From contig CBDUUP010000089.1 of assembly GCA_965370435.1 (NCBI GenBank), forward strand, positions 1 through 13,336: a DNA stretch of 13,336 nt. Direction: 5' to 3'. The notes under the pieces were generated by a model. It did no database searches. It had not been told where the DNA came from and saw only the letters and a program-made list of their open reading frames with translations. Shown here one piece after another: positions 1 through 6,707 of the stretch (position 1 is its first letter; every line of letters starts with the position of its first letter). This stretch comes from CBDUUP01 sp965370435 (GTDB lineage: Bacteria; Chloroflexota; Anaerolineae; Anaerolineales; UBA11579). Both the position numbers and the translations under genes were made by a program.

Positions 1-249
1 CAAATTCAACATATCAACCTGCACCATTAACACCTCTCCAGGCTCAACAAAATCCGACCTGAGCATCAACCACTGGAACAAACCTAATAACGCGCTGCTG
101 ATAACCCCCATAACGACAACGCGTAAATCCAAACTCAGGGTGTTGATCCCATACCACCCCACCCCCCACCCAACCATCCAAGCCAACGTAGTCGCCCCCA
201 CCCACTCCAGCCAGAAGCCAATCTTTTGTCGTTTATTTTCAAGTTTCAT
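1..249 (-). CDS. Membrane protein, N-terminal part (runs off the window)
   Basis: The reading frame starts at the ATG at 249 and is still open at base 1, giving 83 visible residues. A strong ribosome binding site (AGGAGG, 255-260) lies 5 bases before the ATG. The residues form two hydrophobic helices: the first around TLAWMVGWGVGWYG, the second around VVVMGVISSALLGLFQWLML. Spacing and motifs match both internal repeats of the next gene (427-2808), including GW, then L-x-x-DLRV-x-V-x-GV, then a closing LR. The shared family is therefore visible in the sequence, and a tandem duplication is a reasonable inference. Function is unknown, and the C-terminal part, including any propeller, is outside the window. 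It is separated from the upstream paralogue by 177 bases with no convincing promoter. Confidence 0.75.
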   Translation of the reverse strand, partial: MKLENKRQKIGFWLEWVGATTLAWMVGWGVGWYGINTLSLDLRVVVMGVISSALLGLFQWLMLRSDFVEPGEVLMVQVDMLNL

Positions 250-287
250 CGCTTCCTCCTACGCTTCTATATCGGGGACGCTCCAGA

Positions 288-302
288 ATGGATATCATCC
301 AT
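288..302. repeat. Short inverted repeat upstream of the partial membrane gene
   Basis: ATGGAT and ATCCAT arms of 6 bp surround ATC, about 40 bases before the ATG at 249. It could be an operator or chance; no promoter hexamers were found in a fixed relation to it. The rest of 250-426 shows no other structure that I can support. Confidence 0.25.
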
Positions 303-426
303 ATTGAAGTAGATACCTCCAGTTTGGTGTGTTAATGATAACCGATTTTGCCAATTATGGAGGTTTCAACAATCCTAATCGCCTGTCAGGAAAACTAATT
401 TCATTTTGCGGACTCCTATCACCATC

Positions 427-2808
427 CTACTTCCCATATCCCGGCAGCGGCCAGAGCTGCACCTCATCGCCCACCCCTACGGCCAATAATTTCCCATCTG
501 GCGAAAAAGCCAAGACCTTTATATTAAAATTCCGGTCGCCGGAATATGCCTCGATCTTGGCAATGAGGCCATTGTCCGAGACCCGCCACACCCAGGCATT
601 AGAAGCCGCCCCCATCGCCACCCGGCTCCCGTCCGGCGAAATGGTCAGGGCAATGAACCAACGGTCAATCTCCTGATCAACGGTCGCCAATTGAAAAAAT
701 TCACCTCCCCGATACAAATACAAACCGTCAATCCCAAATATCGCCGCCACCAGATTGCCATCGGGAGTATAAACCATCTCCGGTCTATGGAATACCCCTC
801 CCAATGCCGCGCTCCAATTTTCAGAAAAGCTCACCGCCCCGCTGGACACATCCCAGACCTTCAAGGTCCCATCCAACGACCAGCTTGCCAACGTCGTCCC
901 ATCCGGGGAAAAGACCAACTTGACCACAACGTCTCGATGGCCTTCCAACTTGTCCAAAAGCTTCCCATCCGCCACCCGCCATAGATGGATAGTTCTCTCC
1001 TGTGCGGTCGCCAGGATCCGCCCATTGGGCGATATTCCCCCATAGACTTCCCCCGCTCGGCGCACCAACTGCCAATTCTCCACAGCATACATGTCAATAG
1101 TATTTTCCACGCTGCTGCTGGCTATCAGCCAGGTAGCATCCCCCGAAAATACGAGAGATTGATATCCTCTCAGATTAGCAAAGTTGATCCTGGTAATCAA
1201 CATGCCGTCTGTCATAGACCACAATCCTCCCATCCTTTCCGTGACCCTCGATTCTAATAACCAGGCCCCATCCGGGGAAAATACCAAATTATTAACCTCT
1301 CCATCACCGCCTCTCTCCAACTTCGCCAGACAGCCACTGCGCTGGAGAACGACGTCCACCCAACCGCAAGGGTTGATCTCGGTGGCCGCCGCATAAAGCA
1401 GCAATATCGCCACAAAAAGGATCAGAATGACCATCCCATAGACGTTTCTGCGCCGCGGTTGAGTGGTCTCCTCAAACACAAAATCAGTTTCCGGTTGAGA
1501 ATCCAAATGAATCTGGCGCACCAATAAAGCCAGAGGAATGCTCAATATCGCGCTGCTGAGGCCCCCCAACACCAGAGGGAATTGGACCTGGCCGAACACC
1601 CCCAGCATCTCTGCTCGGGTGATGAAATCCAGCCCCATTTGATGCAACAGAATCCTGATGAAAAAAAATCCAATCAGGAAGAAACCCAACATGAAAGGGA
1701 TCCTCTGCCAAGTATTGTCTTGTTCCTCCTCCACCGCCTCCCCAATCAAACCGTACAAACTGTCCAATTGCACACCCGCCGGAATGAAGACCAGGAAGAA
1801 CATCACCGCCCCAAAAGCTTCAAATAAAACCAGCCCCGCAATACTAACCCAGAGAATGATGAACCCAAGATAGGTCTGGTAATACCGTTCGGCTTTCCCT
1901 GTCAAGGTTGGAACCCCTTCGGGTCCGGCAGCTCTCACCACCATAGCCCGCAGCGCTAGACCGTGCAACCCCCACACAAATAAATTCACCGCGACCCCAA
2001 AAACCATCACCCGCAGATCAACGCTCAAAGTCTGAAACCCATAGCGCACCGCCAACCAGCCCAATACCCAGGCCGCCATATTCATCACAAATGGCGGCAG
2101 CCAATAACTGGCCAGGGAATGATTGATCGAAAGGGCTTCTTTGGGCGCTTGGATTCTAGCTCGCTGGCTCTCCTCGGCTGGGTCCACAATACTCTGGGGA
2201 AGTCCGGCCATAAAGAGGGTCAGCGGAATCCCGGTGATCAGACTGCCGCCCCCTCCCACGAGCAGTGGCAGCCAGATCGAGTTGACCAACTGTTGAAATA
2301 ACCCGCTGTTCTCACCCAGAGCGCTGAACGTCTCCCCGCCCAGGACAAACATGATCCCCAAGACCAATAGGATTATCATCCCTCCACCCAGATCCAACCG
2401 CCCTAACCTGACCCGCTTCCGCACCGGCCGGACGGAGATGAAAGCGATCAACAAGACCAACACCAACCAGGTCGCGCTCCAGGCCAGGGTCAGGCCAAAA
2501 GCCCACAACGCCAACCAGGATAGGGTGAGACCATAATAAGCATAAAGCGCCAGTCTGGCCGGGCCTTTCACCAACACCCTCCCCTCTTCATTCAATATCT
2601 CCTTGAAAAGCGGCCCCATCACCACCCCTTGGGCCAAAGCAACCAGCGCGCCAACCGCCACGCCGGTCAGCCCAGCCCCCATACTATCCAGGTCAGCCTG
2701 AAAAAGGTACCGGGCGATCCCCCACCCAATCACCCAGGCCAGAGTGTTCGCGCCCACCCAACGCAGCCAAAATCTTAACCAGTCCGTCGAAGTTCTGTTA
2801 GCATTCAT
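427..2808 (-). CDS. Polytopic membrane protein with C-terminal WD40 propeller
   Basis: 793 residues, ATG at 2808 preceded by AAGGGAA. Residues 1-205 and 235-432 are two related membrane halves. Each opens with a helix pair carrying GW and RY motifs (around 24-33 and 247-256). Each closes with a PLxxGGxxSxIxxIPLxL segment (181-198 and 411-428). About ten to twelve membrane helices are likely, then one more at 457-475. After a CysX11Cys pair (481, 493), residues about 497-790 hold seven WD40 units, recognisable by SPDG-like turns near 511, 555, 593, 634, 681, 724 and 769. That is enough for a closed seven-bladed propeller, a protein-binding platform. No catalytic motif is visible. The side of the membrane on which the propeller sits cannot be decided here. 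Its paralogue lies directly downstream, suggesting a linked pair. Function unknown. Confidence 0.85.
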   Translation of the reverse strand: MNANRTSTDWLRFWLRWVGANTLAWVIGWGIARYLFQADLDSMGAGLTGVAVGALVALAQGVVMGPLFKEILNEEGRVLVKGPARLALYAYYGLTLSWLALWAFGLTLAWSATWLVLVLLIAFISVRPVRKRVRLGRLDLGGGMIILLVLGIMFVLGGETFSALGENSGLFQQLVNSIWLPLLVGGGGSLITGIPLTLFMAGLPQSIVDPAEESQRARIQAPKEALSINHSLASYWLPPFVMNMAAWVLGWLAVRYGFQTLSVDLRVMVFGVAVNLFVWGLHGLALRAMVVRAAGPEGVPTLTGKAERYYQTYLGFIILWVSIAGLVLFEAFGAVMFFLVFIPAGVQLDSLYGLIGEAVEEEQDNTWQRIPFMLGFFLIGFFFIRILLHQMGLDFITRAEMLGVFGQVQFPLVLGGLSSAILSIPLALLVRQIHLDSQPETDFVFEETTQPRRRNVYGMVILILFVAILLLYAAATEINPCGWVDVVLQRSGCLAKLERGGDGEVNNLVFSPDGAWLLESRVTERMGGLWSMTDGMLITRINFANLRGYQSLVFSGDATWLIASSSVENTIDMYAVENWQLVRRAGEVYGGISPNGRILATAQERTIHLWRVADGKLLDKLEGHRDVVVKLVFSPDGTTLASWSLDGTLKVWDVSSGAVSFSENWSAALGGVFHRPEMVYTPDGNLVAAIFGIDGLYLYRGGEFFQLATVDQEIDRWFIALTISPDGSRVAMGAASNAWVWRVSDNGLIAKIEAYSGDRNFNIKVLAFSPDGKLLAVGVGDEVQLWPLPGYGK

Positions 2809-2891
2809 GGTATTCCCTTAACAAACGCCAGGGACCCGCAATTCCTTCACTGATTCAACGTGGAGGCAAACGAAAACCGTGCAACCGCCCC

Positions 2892-2920
2892 ATTATACCG
2901 CTGCACAGCCCAACCTGCAA
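2892..2920 (-). promoter_or_regulatory. Candidate promoter of the WD40 membrane protein gene
   Basis: On the minus strand a perfect TATAAT (2892-2897) lies 17 bases downstream of TTGCAG (2915-2920), a weak -35. It stands about 85 bases before the ATG at 2808, in the only long gap between cofC and this gene. The -10 match is strong and the spacing ideal; the -35 matches only three of six bases. Confidence 0.5.
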
Positions 2921-2927
2921 AAATGTA

Positions 2928-2945
2928 GTCTTATCTAAATAAGAC
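2928..2945. repeat. Perfect 7-bp palindrome beside the promoter
   Basis: GTCTTAT and ATAAGAC surround a 4-base centre, ending 7 bases upstream of the candidate -35 at 2915-2920. The placement fits an operator for an activator or repressor of the WD40 gene. On the transcript it would form an AT-rich hairpin with five U a few bases later, so a weak terminator for cofC readthrough is the alternative. Confidence 0.4.
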
Positions 2946-3006
2946 ATTATTCACCTAAGAAAGATACCAGTAAAAAAGACACCCCCAACAAATCATCCGC
3001 GATCCC

Positions 3007-3064
3007 CAACTTGCAACTTGCACACACGCAACCTGCCAACCTTCAACCTTTCCACCTTCAACCC
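3007..3064. repeat. Degenerate 7-8 bp tandem array at the cofC stop codon
   Basis: The plus strand reads as units of CAACTTG, CAACTTG, an irregular unit, CAACCTG, CAACCTT, CAACCTT, CACCTT and CAACCC. On the cofC transcript this is a G-rich GGTTGAA-type repeat. The array includes the cofC stop codon (TGA at 3058-3060) and continues into the gap. Three further arrays with different unit sequences occur in this window at 9102-9164, 9203-9242 and 10660-10716. Confidence 0.7.
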
Positions 3065-3699
3065 TCTCCCGCATCCTCCAAATCCACCCGCACCCTCACC
3101 GCAAAATTTCCGCTCATGATCTGCAAGTCTTCCGGCAAGTCCACATCCAGCGCCAAAGAGAGTAAATCACACACGATAAGCTCCGCCCCTGCGGCCTTGG
3201 CCCTTTCGCAGTGATGTTGAAACGATCCCGGGCCGAAGTCATACTCGATCAATCCCGGCGGGTTGACCAGCAAAGCATTGGTGCCCTCCTCGTGGCGGTC
3301 CGGCGCTATGACGACCACCGGCGGCTCCTGGCCTTTATCCAGCATGGCCTGAATATCTTCCGGCTGGATGAGGGGCAGGTCTGCGGGAAGGATCAGCACA
3401 CCCCGGCTGGCGGCGTATGCCTGGGCGACGATGGTCGCCCGTTCCAGCGCCACATTGAGCTGTGGCGCGCCGTCTTCTCGCACCGTGCGAGCGCCATGTT
3501 CCCGCGCCAGGGCCAGCGCAGCCGGGTCTCGGCTGACAACCAATACTTGCTCGATCTGAGGAATGCCGGTTAGGGTTTGAACAGTATGTACCAGTAATCT
3601 TCGGTTAAGTTCTAGACGTTCTTCTTCGGATAGCACCTCCGCCAGGCGTGACTTGCCCCGGCGCAAATGTTTTACAGGGACTATCGCCCACATGGTCAT
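3058..3699 (-). CDS. cofC: 2-phospho-L-lactate / phosphoenolpyruvate guanylyltransferase (CofC/FbiD)
   Basis: 213 residues, the usual family length. The enzyme transfers GMP from GTP to a phosphorylated three-carbon acid (2-phospho-L-lactate or phosphoenolpyruvate) and releases pyrophosphate, making the donor used by CofD in F420 synthesis. Visible family motifs are the N-terminal VPVKHLRRGKSRLA nucleotide loop (8-20), LNVALE (81-86), the metal-binding PADLPL (105-110), PDRHEEGTNALL (133-144), GPGSF (156-160) and LDVDLPEDL (184-192). Two in-frame ATGs exist (3699 and 3693); neither has a well-placed ribosome binding site (AAGGA lies about 15 bases before the first). Because an FbiB-C-like nitroreductase is encoded nearby, phosphoenolpyruvate is the more likely substrate, but that is an inference. 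A promoter candidate of its own lies at 3798-3826. Confidence 0.93.
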   Translation of the reverse strand: MTMWAIVPVKHLRRGKSRLAEVLSEEERLELNRRLLVHTVQTLTGIPQIEQVLVVSRDPAALALAREHGARTVREDGAPQLNVALERATIVAQAYAASRGVLILPADLPLIQPEDIQAMLDKGQEPPVVVIAPDRHEEGTNALLVNPPGLIEYDFGPGSFQHHCERAKAAGAELIVCDLLSLALDVDLPEDLQIMSGNFAVRVRVDLEDAGEG

Positions 3700-3748
3700 G
3701 GATGGTTTATTTTTCCTTTCTGCTTTTTGATAATGATACCACTAATAT

Positions 3749-3764
3749 TTGGAGCAAGCTCCAA
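3749..3764. repeat. Inverted repeat in the cofC leader
   Basis: TTGGAGC and GCTCCAA arms of 7 bp are separated by two bases, about 50 bases before the cofC ATG and downstream of the candidate promoter. It could fold as a hairpin in the leader or serve as an operator. No U-run follows, so it is not a usual terminator. Confidence 0.35.
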
Positions 3765-3797
3765 GTAGAATTTTACCTTATCTAGTCTCTTTATAAC

Positions 3798-3826
3798 ATT
3801 ACAGATTTATTAGGAAACTCGTTCAA
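3798..3826 (-). promoter_or_regulatory. Candidate cofC promoter overlapping the cofD stop
   Basis: On the minus strand TTGAAC (3821-3826) and TGTAAT (3798-3803) are separated by exactly 17 bases. The -35 overlaps the cofD TGA (3823-3825). It would give cofC a leader of roughly 90 bases. The same -35 hexamer and spacing occur in the candidate promoter at 7631-7659. Confidence 0.4.
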
Positions 3827-3840
3827 GCTCCCTTTCCTAA
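3810..3840. repeat. 8-bp inverted repeat across the end of cofD
   Basis: TTAGGAAA (3810-3817) and TTTCCTAA (3833-3840) are perfect arms around a 15-base loop that contains the cofD stop codon. It overlaps the promoter candidate at 3798-3826. A transcript hairpin slowing decay of the upstream message, or a protein site, are both possible. Confidence 0.4.
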
Positions 3841-4767
3841 TAAAGTGGTCTCCGCAAAAGACAGCATTTCACCGGCCAACCTCTCCCGATCCTTGGTAGT
3901 CTTCATCAACGTGTTGGTCGCCATTGGTCGGATGCCCAGGTCACGGATGGCCTCAAGCTGTTCAACGTCAACCTGGTCGAAGACAAACCCAGACAACAAT
4001 TCGCCATAATGTCCGGCCACCGCCCGCGCCGAGGGTTCGATACTCAACTCGACGTACATTTTGGCCGCCGGGCCTTTGACCGCCTCCCCGCCAATGATGG
4101 GCGAGACCGCCACAACCGTTCGCCCATCCAACGCCTCCCGGATGCCGGGAATCGCCAGAATCGGATCCACGCTCACCCAGGGATTGGAAGGACAGATGAC
4201 GACCAATTCCGCCGCCTGGATGGCCTCCATAACGCCCGGCGCGGGCTTGGCCTGCTCCACCCCCTCAAAGCGGAACCCGGACACCTTCGGCTCGCAGCCT
4301 CGCTTCACGAAGTACTCCTGAAATGGAAGTTCGCCTTCATCCGTGTAGACCCGGGTGGGGATAGGATCGTCGCTCATGGGCAGCACCGTCGGCCTGACGC
4401 CCCAGACGCGACAGAAATCTCGGATGATCTGGCTGAGCGTCTCCCCGGCTTTCAGGCGGCGGGTGCGGTCCAAATGCATGCCCAGGTCGCGGTCCCCCAG
4501 CCGGAACCAGTCGGCTCCCCCCAACCGGCTGAGCGTCTCCATAGCCTGCCAGGTCTCGTCGGCTCGGCCCCAGCCCATCTCCGGGTTGGCGATCCCCGCC
4601 AGTGTGTAGCAAACCGTGTCCAAATCGGGGCAAATATACAACCCCAGGTGTTCGAAATCATCCCCCGTATTGACGATGATGGTCAAGTCTTCGGGCGGCA
4701 GGACCCGGGCCAGCCCGTCGGCCAGCTTGGCCCCGCCCACCCCTCCAGCGAGTGCGGTAACTTTCAT
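3823..4767 (-). CDS. cofD: 2-phospho-L-lactate transferase family protein (CofD/FbiA)
   Basis: 314 residues, normal for the family. CofD moves the phospholactyl (or enolpyruvyl) group from the GDP-linked donor made by CofC to Fo, giving F420-0 or dehydro-F420-0. Motifs seen are ALAGGVGGAKLADGL at the N-terminus, NTGDDFEHLGLYICPDLDTV around 33-52, the acidic DDPIPTRV segment around 133-140, ICPSNPWVSVDPIL around 191-204, and SPIIGGEAVKGPAAKM around 222-237. The ATG at 4767 is 15 bases after the nitroreductase stop, and a GAGGA sits at that stop codon, so translation is likely coupled. It belongs to the tight run that starts with the receiver/HEAT gene. Confidence 0.95.
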   Translation of the reverse strand: MKVTALAGGVGGAKLADGLARVLPPEDLTIIVNTGDDFEHLGLYICPDLDTVCYTLAGIANPEMGWGRADETWQAMETLSRLGGADWFRLGDRDLGMHLDRTRRLKAGETLSQIIRDFCRVWGVRPTVLPMSDDPIPTRVYTDEGELPFQEYFVKRGCEPKVSGFRFEGVEQAKPAPGVMEAIQAAELVVICPSNPWVSVDPILAIPGIREALDGRTVVAVSPIIGGEAVKGPAAKMYVELSIEPSARAVAGHYGELLSGFVFDQVDVEQLEAIRDLGIRPMATNTLMKTTKDRERLAGEMLSFAETTLLGKGA

Positions 4768-4782
4768 GTTTCTTGGTATTCC

Positions 4783-5391
4783 TCACACAAATTTGGTCAC
4801 TTCCTCCACCGGTCGCCGCGGCCGCGGCTCCGGCGCTTCCGCCGGATACCCCAGCAGGAGCAATCCCTGCGCCACCCATGTGAGGGGCAGGTCCAAAACC
4901 TCGCTCACCACACCGGGCACGAACAGCGGCGCGGCCACCCACACCCCGCCCAACCCCTCCGCGTGGGCGGAGAGCAGCAGCGTGGAACCGGCCATCGCCA
5001 CGCTCTGCACTCCCAGCAGATACTCCCCCTCCCGGCGGTCAGGATCGGCGTACTCATCCATCACCGTCGGATCGAGGCAAAGCACAACCGCGACCGGCGC
5101 TCCCTTGACCTTATCCTGGGAGCGCGCCACCTTCCGGTCAACATCTTCTTGAGAAAGTTTCTCCGCCAGCAGCGCACGCTGGAAATCTACACTCATCGCC
5201 TCCACCAATTCGGTCTTGACCTCCGGGGAAGTGATCACCACAAAACGCCAGGGTTGGCGGTTATGCGCCGACGGAGCCAGGGTGGCCGTCTCCAGGATAC
5301 GCTCCAGCGTCTCTTGAGCCACCGGCTGGTCCGTGAAGCGGCGCACCGAACGCCGCGAACGAATGAACGCCTGCCAATCCATCGCCATCAT
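4783..5391 (-). CDS. Stand-alone FbiB-C-like nitroreductase, probable dehydro-F420 reductase
   Basis: 202 residues of the flavin-dependent nitroreductase superfamily. FMN-binding family features are RRSVRRF (13-19), APSAHNRQPWRF (39-50), AEGLGGVWV (144-152) and the C-terminal RPRRPVEEV. The middle, with a YADPDRREGE-type segment followed by a hydrophobic helix, resembles the C-terminal domain of actinobacterial FbiB, which reduces dehydro-F420-0. Here CofE is a separate protein, so this gene could supply that missing domain; stand-alone enzymes of this kind are known from Thermomicrobia. The start ATG at 5391 overlaps the PPOX stop as ATGA, and cofD follows 15 bases after, so it is co-translated with F420 genes. 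A general nitroreductase is the alternative; the context makes the F420 role clearly more likely. Confidence 0.85.
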   Translation of the reverse strand: MMAMDWQAFIRSRRSVRRFTDQPVAQETLERILETATLAPSAHNRQPWRFVVITSPEVKTELVEAMSVDFQRALLAEKLSQEDVDRKVARSQDKVKGAPVAVVLCLDPTVMDEYADPDRREGEYLLGVQSVAMAGSTLLLSAHAEGLGGVWVAAPLFVPGVVSEVLDLPLTWVAQGLLLLGYPAEAPEPRPRRPVEEVTKFV

Positions 5392-5777
5392 TCCGTTCCC
5401 GCCACATTTTGGGGTTCTATCTTGTAGATCACCCGGGTCTCATCACCCCGCCAGGTCTCTCCCATGTACTTTTTCGACAAGGCGTCCATGTGGTCATCAG
5501 CGCCCTCAGTGGTAATTTCGACTACCCGCCCGCGAACCTGCAAGTAGCGGTAGGGTTCCTTAATGTCCATGATCGCCAGGGCGATCTGGGGTCTGGCCCG
5601 CATGTTGCGGTCTTTGGTACGCCCTTCCGCCGAGTTGATCCATATGTGTTCGCCCTGGAGATTGAACCACACCGGCGTCACCTGGGGCGAACCGTCCTTC
5701 ATCGTGGTCGCCAGAAACGCAAGCGCGCGGGTCTCCTCGGCCAATAGATCCTGGTATTTCTCTGGAATTAATTTCAT
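5388..5777 (-). CDS. PPOX-class F420-dependent oxidoreductase
   Basis: 129 residues of the small split-beta-barrel flavin/deazaflavin oxidoreductase family. Family features are an N-terminal helix, then AFLATTMKDGSPQVTPVWF (about 20-38), a basic EGRTKDRNMRARPQIAL segment (about 51-67) that in relatives contacts the cofactor phosphate, and a YLQVRGRVVEI strand. Such enzymes use reduced F420 to reduce small organic substrates; the substrate here cannot be told. ATG at 5777 has AAGGAGA about 7 bases upstream, 13 bases after the PPase-like gene. The end overlaps the nitroreductase start by 4 bases. Confidence 0.85.
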   Translation of the reverse strand: MKLIPEKYQDLLAEETRALAFLATTMKDGSPQVTPVWFNLQGEHIWINSAEGRTKDRNMRARPQIALAIMDIKEPYRYLQVRGRVVEITTEGADDHMDALSKKYMGETWRGDETRVIYKIEPQNVAGTE

Positions 5778-5790
5778 CTGTCTCTCCTTT

Positions 5791-6144
5791 TCATCGTTTT
5801 ACCAATATCGCCCGCATCGAACCGCCATTATGAAATGCCAAAATCCGCTCAATCTCCGCCTCTGAACATCCCACCAGCAGCTTGATCTCGGCGTCCCGTT
5901 TATTCAAGTCCACCGTGCAAACGAGGGCGGTGAGTTCACCCAGTTCCCCCGTCCCAACCCACACATCCACCCCGCCCCCATCCACAGCCGTGGTGTTCTC
6001 CAGATACCCGTAATCCAGAGGATAAATGATCTCCGGGTTCCGGGGGTGCCCAGACCCTTTGGGGCGGTCAATCATGATCCGGTCACCAGCCACCAATTCA
6101 TCCAGGCTGGCCCAGAACTCTTTCGTAAACGTTATGGTATCCAT
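5791..6144 (-). CDS. Short inorganic pyrophosphatase-like protein lacking the central Asp
   Basis: 117 residues from the ATG at 6144, 13 bases after the upstream stop; about two thirds of the E. coli enzyme. The core YPLDYGYL (41-48) and DGGGVDVWVG (55-64) aligns with the family I signature YPxNYGYI and DGDPxDVLV. Outer aspartates 55 and 60 are kept, but the central one is Gly57. The later acidic residues align as Asp79 and Asp84, while the usual lysine two positions after is Glu86 with a lysine at 88. Family I enzymes hydrolyse pyrophosphate, which CofC produces, so a role in pulling F420 synthesis is attractive. The lost residue makes activity uncertain; short proteins of this type are commonly labelled pyrophosphatase. 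A longer in-frame extension to 6225 only shadows the upstream gene. Confidence 0.75.
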   Translation of the reverse strand: MDTITFTKEFWASLDELVAGDRIMIDRPKGSGHPRNPEIIYPLDYGYLENTTAVDGGGVDVWVGTGELGELTALVCTVDLNKRDAEIKLLVGCSEAEIERILAFHNGGSMRAILVKR

Positions 6145-6157
6145 ATTTCCTGGGCAT

Positions 6158-6703
6158 CTATCCCTTGAAAGCGAATCGCCGCTCGAACTTCGAGAGCGCC
6201 TCTTCTCCATAGGATGCGAAAACAATATCCTCCACCTCGAACTGCCAATGGTTGTTCTGGAACGCCAGCGTCTCCATTGCGCAGCCCAGATTGTCCGGGG
6301 TTAGGTCCAATCTAGCCAAAGTGATATGCGGCACCCAATTTCCCGGCGCGTGGTGTTCAAATTCATCGCCCCCAAACACACTGACTCGCGCCCACAGCGC
6401 CTCATGAAAGGCCGCCAGTTGAGCCGTCACCACGATTGGAATATAGAGTACCGGATCCTCACCGGTGAATATCCCCAGTCCATTGATCTGCACAGAGAAG
6501 GGTTGGGCCGTCTCGGCGAACGCCTCCAACGCAGACTCGACTCCGGGCAGGTCGCCTTCCTGGAATGCCAGCCAGGTGAAATGGGGGCGTATTCCAGCCT
6601 TGACGCCCACCAACCCGCATTTTTCCTCCAACTCGCCCCACAAAGAGAGCACCTTGCCGGTGTGGACTTCATCGAGATAGGTAACGAGACCAAATAAGTT
6701 CAT
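6158..6703 (-). CDS. 2H phosphoesterase / 2'-5' RNA ligase family protein
   Basis: 181 residues. Two H-x-T motifs of the 2H superfamily are present with normal spacing: HFT (41-43) and HIT (126-128), each preceded by proline and followed by a beta-strand. Members act on 2'-5' linked or cyclic phosphodiester ends of RNA or nucleotides. The substrate here is unknown, and no link to F420 is established. The ATG at 6703 is 4 bases after the receiver/HEAT stop and lacks a clear ribosome binding site, so translation probably depends on the gene before it. Confidence 0.85.
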   Translation of the reverse strand: MNLFGLVTYLDEVHTGKVLSLWGELEEKCGLVGVKAGIRPHFTWLAFQEGDLPGVESALEAFAETAQPFSVQINGLGIFTGEDPVLYIPIVVTAQLAAFHEALWARVSVFGGDEFEHHAPGNWVPHITLARLDLTPDNLGCAMETLAFQNNHWQFEVEDIVFASYGEEALSKFERRFAFKG

Positions 6704-6707
6704 TCTA

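Noticed and set aside
2928..2945. Intrinsic terminator for cofC
   Set aside because: The stem is AT-rich and the T-run is displaced by several bases, so an operator beside the promoter explains it better; left as an inverted repeat.
4009..5427. 472-residue open frame on the plus strand
   Set aside because: It lies antisense to cofD and the nitroreductase, both strongly recognisable. Its product is rich in His, Arg and Pro with no domain, as expected for a shadow of GC-rich coding sequence.
6145..6225. Upstream extension of the PPase-like gene
   Set aside because: The extra residues overlap the end of the 2H gene, are polar and low in complexity, and have no match to the family; the ATG at 6144 fits the domain start.
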